A stretch of 41,692 bases of DNA. Origin: Myxococcales bacterium (GTDB lineage Bacteria; Myxococcota_A; Polyangia; Polyangiales; Polyangiaceae). The DNA is taken from contig JANXLV010000371.1 in NCBI GenBank assembly GCA_025355005.1, positions 1 to 41,692 of the forward strand, written 5' to 3'. Positions within the stretch are counted from its first letter, which is position 1. Every line of letters starts with the position of its first letter. Shown one piece after another: positions 41,617 through 41,692 of this stretch. The position numbers and the translations under genes are program-made. The notes beneath the pieces are model-generated. The model searched no databases, was not told the DNA's origin, and worked only from the letters and a program-made list of their open reading frames with translations.

Positions 41617-41692
41617 CGAGCTGGCGACCGTCCGTTGACCGTCACGCGGAGTGGTAGCGGCAGAAGCGGTGCGTGCAGTGCTCCGTGTCGGG
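41617..41692. other. Window end, no gene seen
   Basis: Seventy-six bases after the radical SAM stop contain no complete ORF. I see no terminator or other clear element. Confidence 0.4.

Overview
The window is high-GC bacterial chromosome, very probably from a myxobacterium (Myxococcota, Polyangia/Polyangiales-like). The evidence for this is the coding style (G/C at third codon positions, frequent GTG starts, genes packed tail to tail), two eukaryote-type Ser/Thr kinases, a STAND-type ATPase regulator, a PilZ protein, many Ser/Gly/Asp-rich lipoproteins and Lys-rich tails. The lineage is inferred from this style and from the partial 16S rRNA, not from a database search. I see no integrase, transposase, CRISPR array, tRNA or phage gene.

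Region 1 (1-1430): the 5' part of a 16S rRNA gene on the minus strand, then a ~1 kb rRNA control region. It holds three candidate tandem promoters, each with an exact 17-nt spacer, a perfect 18-bp palindrome over the -10 of the most distal one, a boxA-like antiterminator and four consecutive leader hairpins. Region 2 (1437-4900, minus): a compact operon of ttcA (tRNA 2-thiolation), a multi-TM protein, a 56-aa membrane protein, a parvulin-like lipoprotein and a Roadblock-like protein. Region 3 (5062-12314): a single-TM protein, pepA, a PilZ protein, a lipoprotein, and a minus-strand set of a small protein, a PQQ-type beta-propeller and a cyclic-nucleotide-binding-like protein. Region 4 (12564-17823, plus): a MerR regulator with a PF10118 'metal-dependent hydrolase' that carries a ferritin-type di-iron residue pattern, a small basic protein, an SGNH hydrolase lipoprotein, an alpha/beta hydrolase and a FadL-like outer-membrane protein.

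Region 5 (17874-22205): a membrane Ser/Thr kinase in one reading frame with a TerB-like domain, divergent by only 51 bp from a STAND ATPase-TPR-winged-helix regulator. Region 6 (22333-25999): a PH-like protein and several lipoproteins, including one with two CXXCH haem motifs. Region 7 (25977-31957): a minus-strand operon (exported protein, lipoprotein, PfkB kinase, cytoplasmic 5'-nucleotidase-like enzyme with an EF-hand) facing a second Ser/Thr kinase that carries a clear one-base frameshift; then a divergent Lgt paralogue. Region 8 (32136-41616): a lipoprotein, a protein with a (V/A)VAKK repeat tail, a secreted protein, an HME-type RND pump with its adaptor, an FG-GAP/VCBS lipoprotein and a B12-binding radical SAM protein.

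The most promising leads are the rRNA promoter array with its palindrome, the kinase/STAND-regulator pair, the nucleotidase-PfkB-envelope operon beside the broken kinase, and the di-iron pattern of the PF10118 protein. Eleven predicted lipoproteins together with a divergent lgt-like gene make cell-envelope biology the theme of the window.
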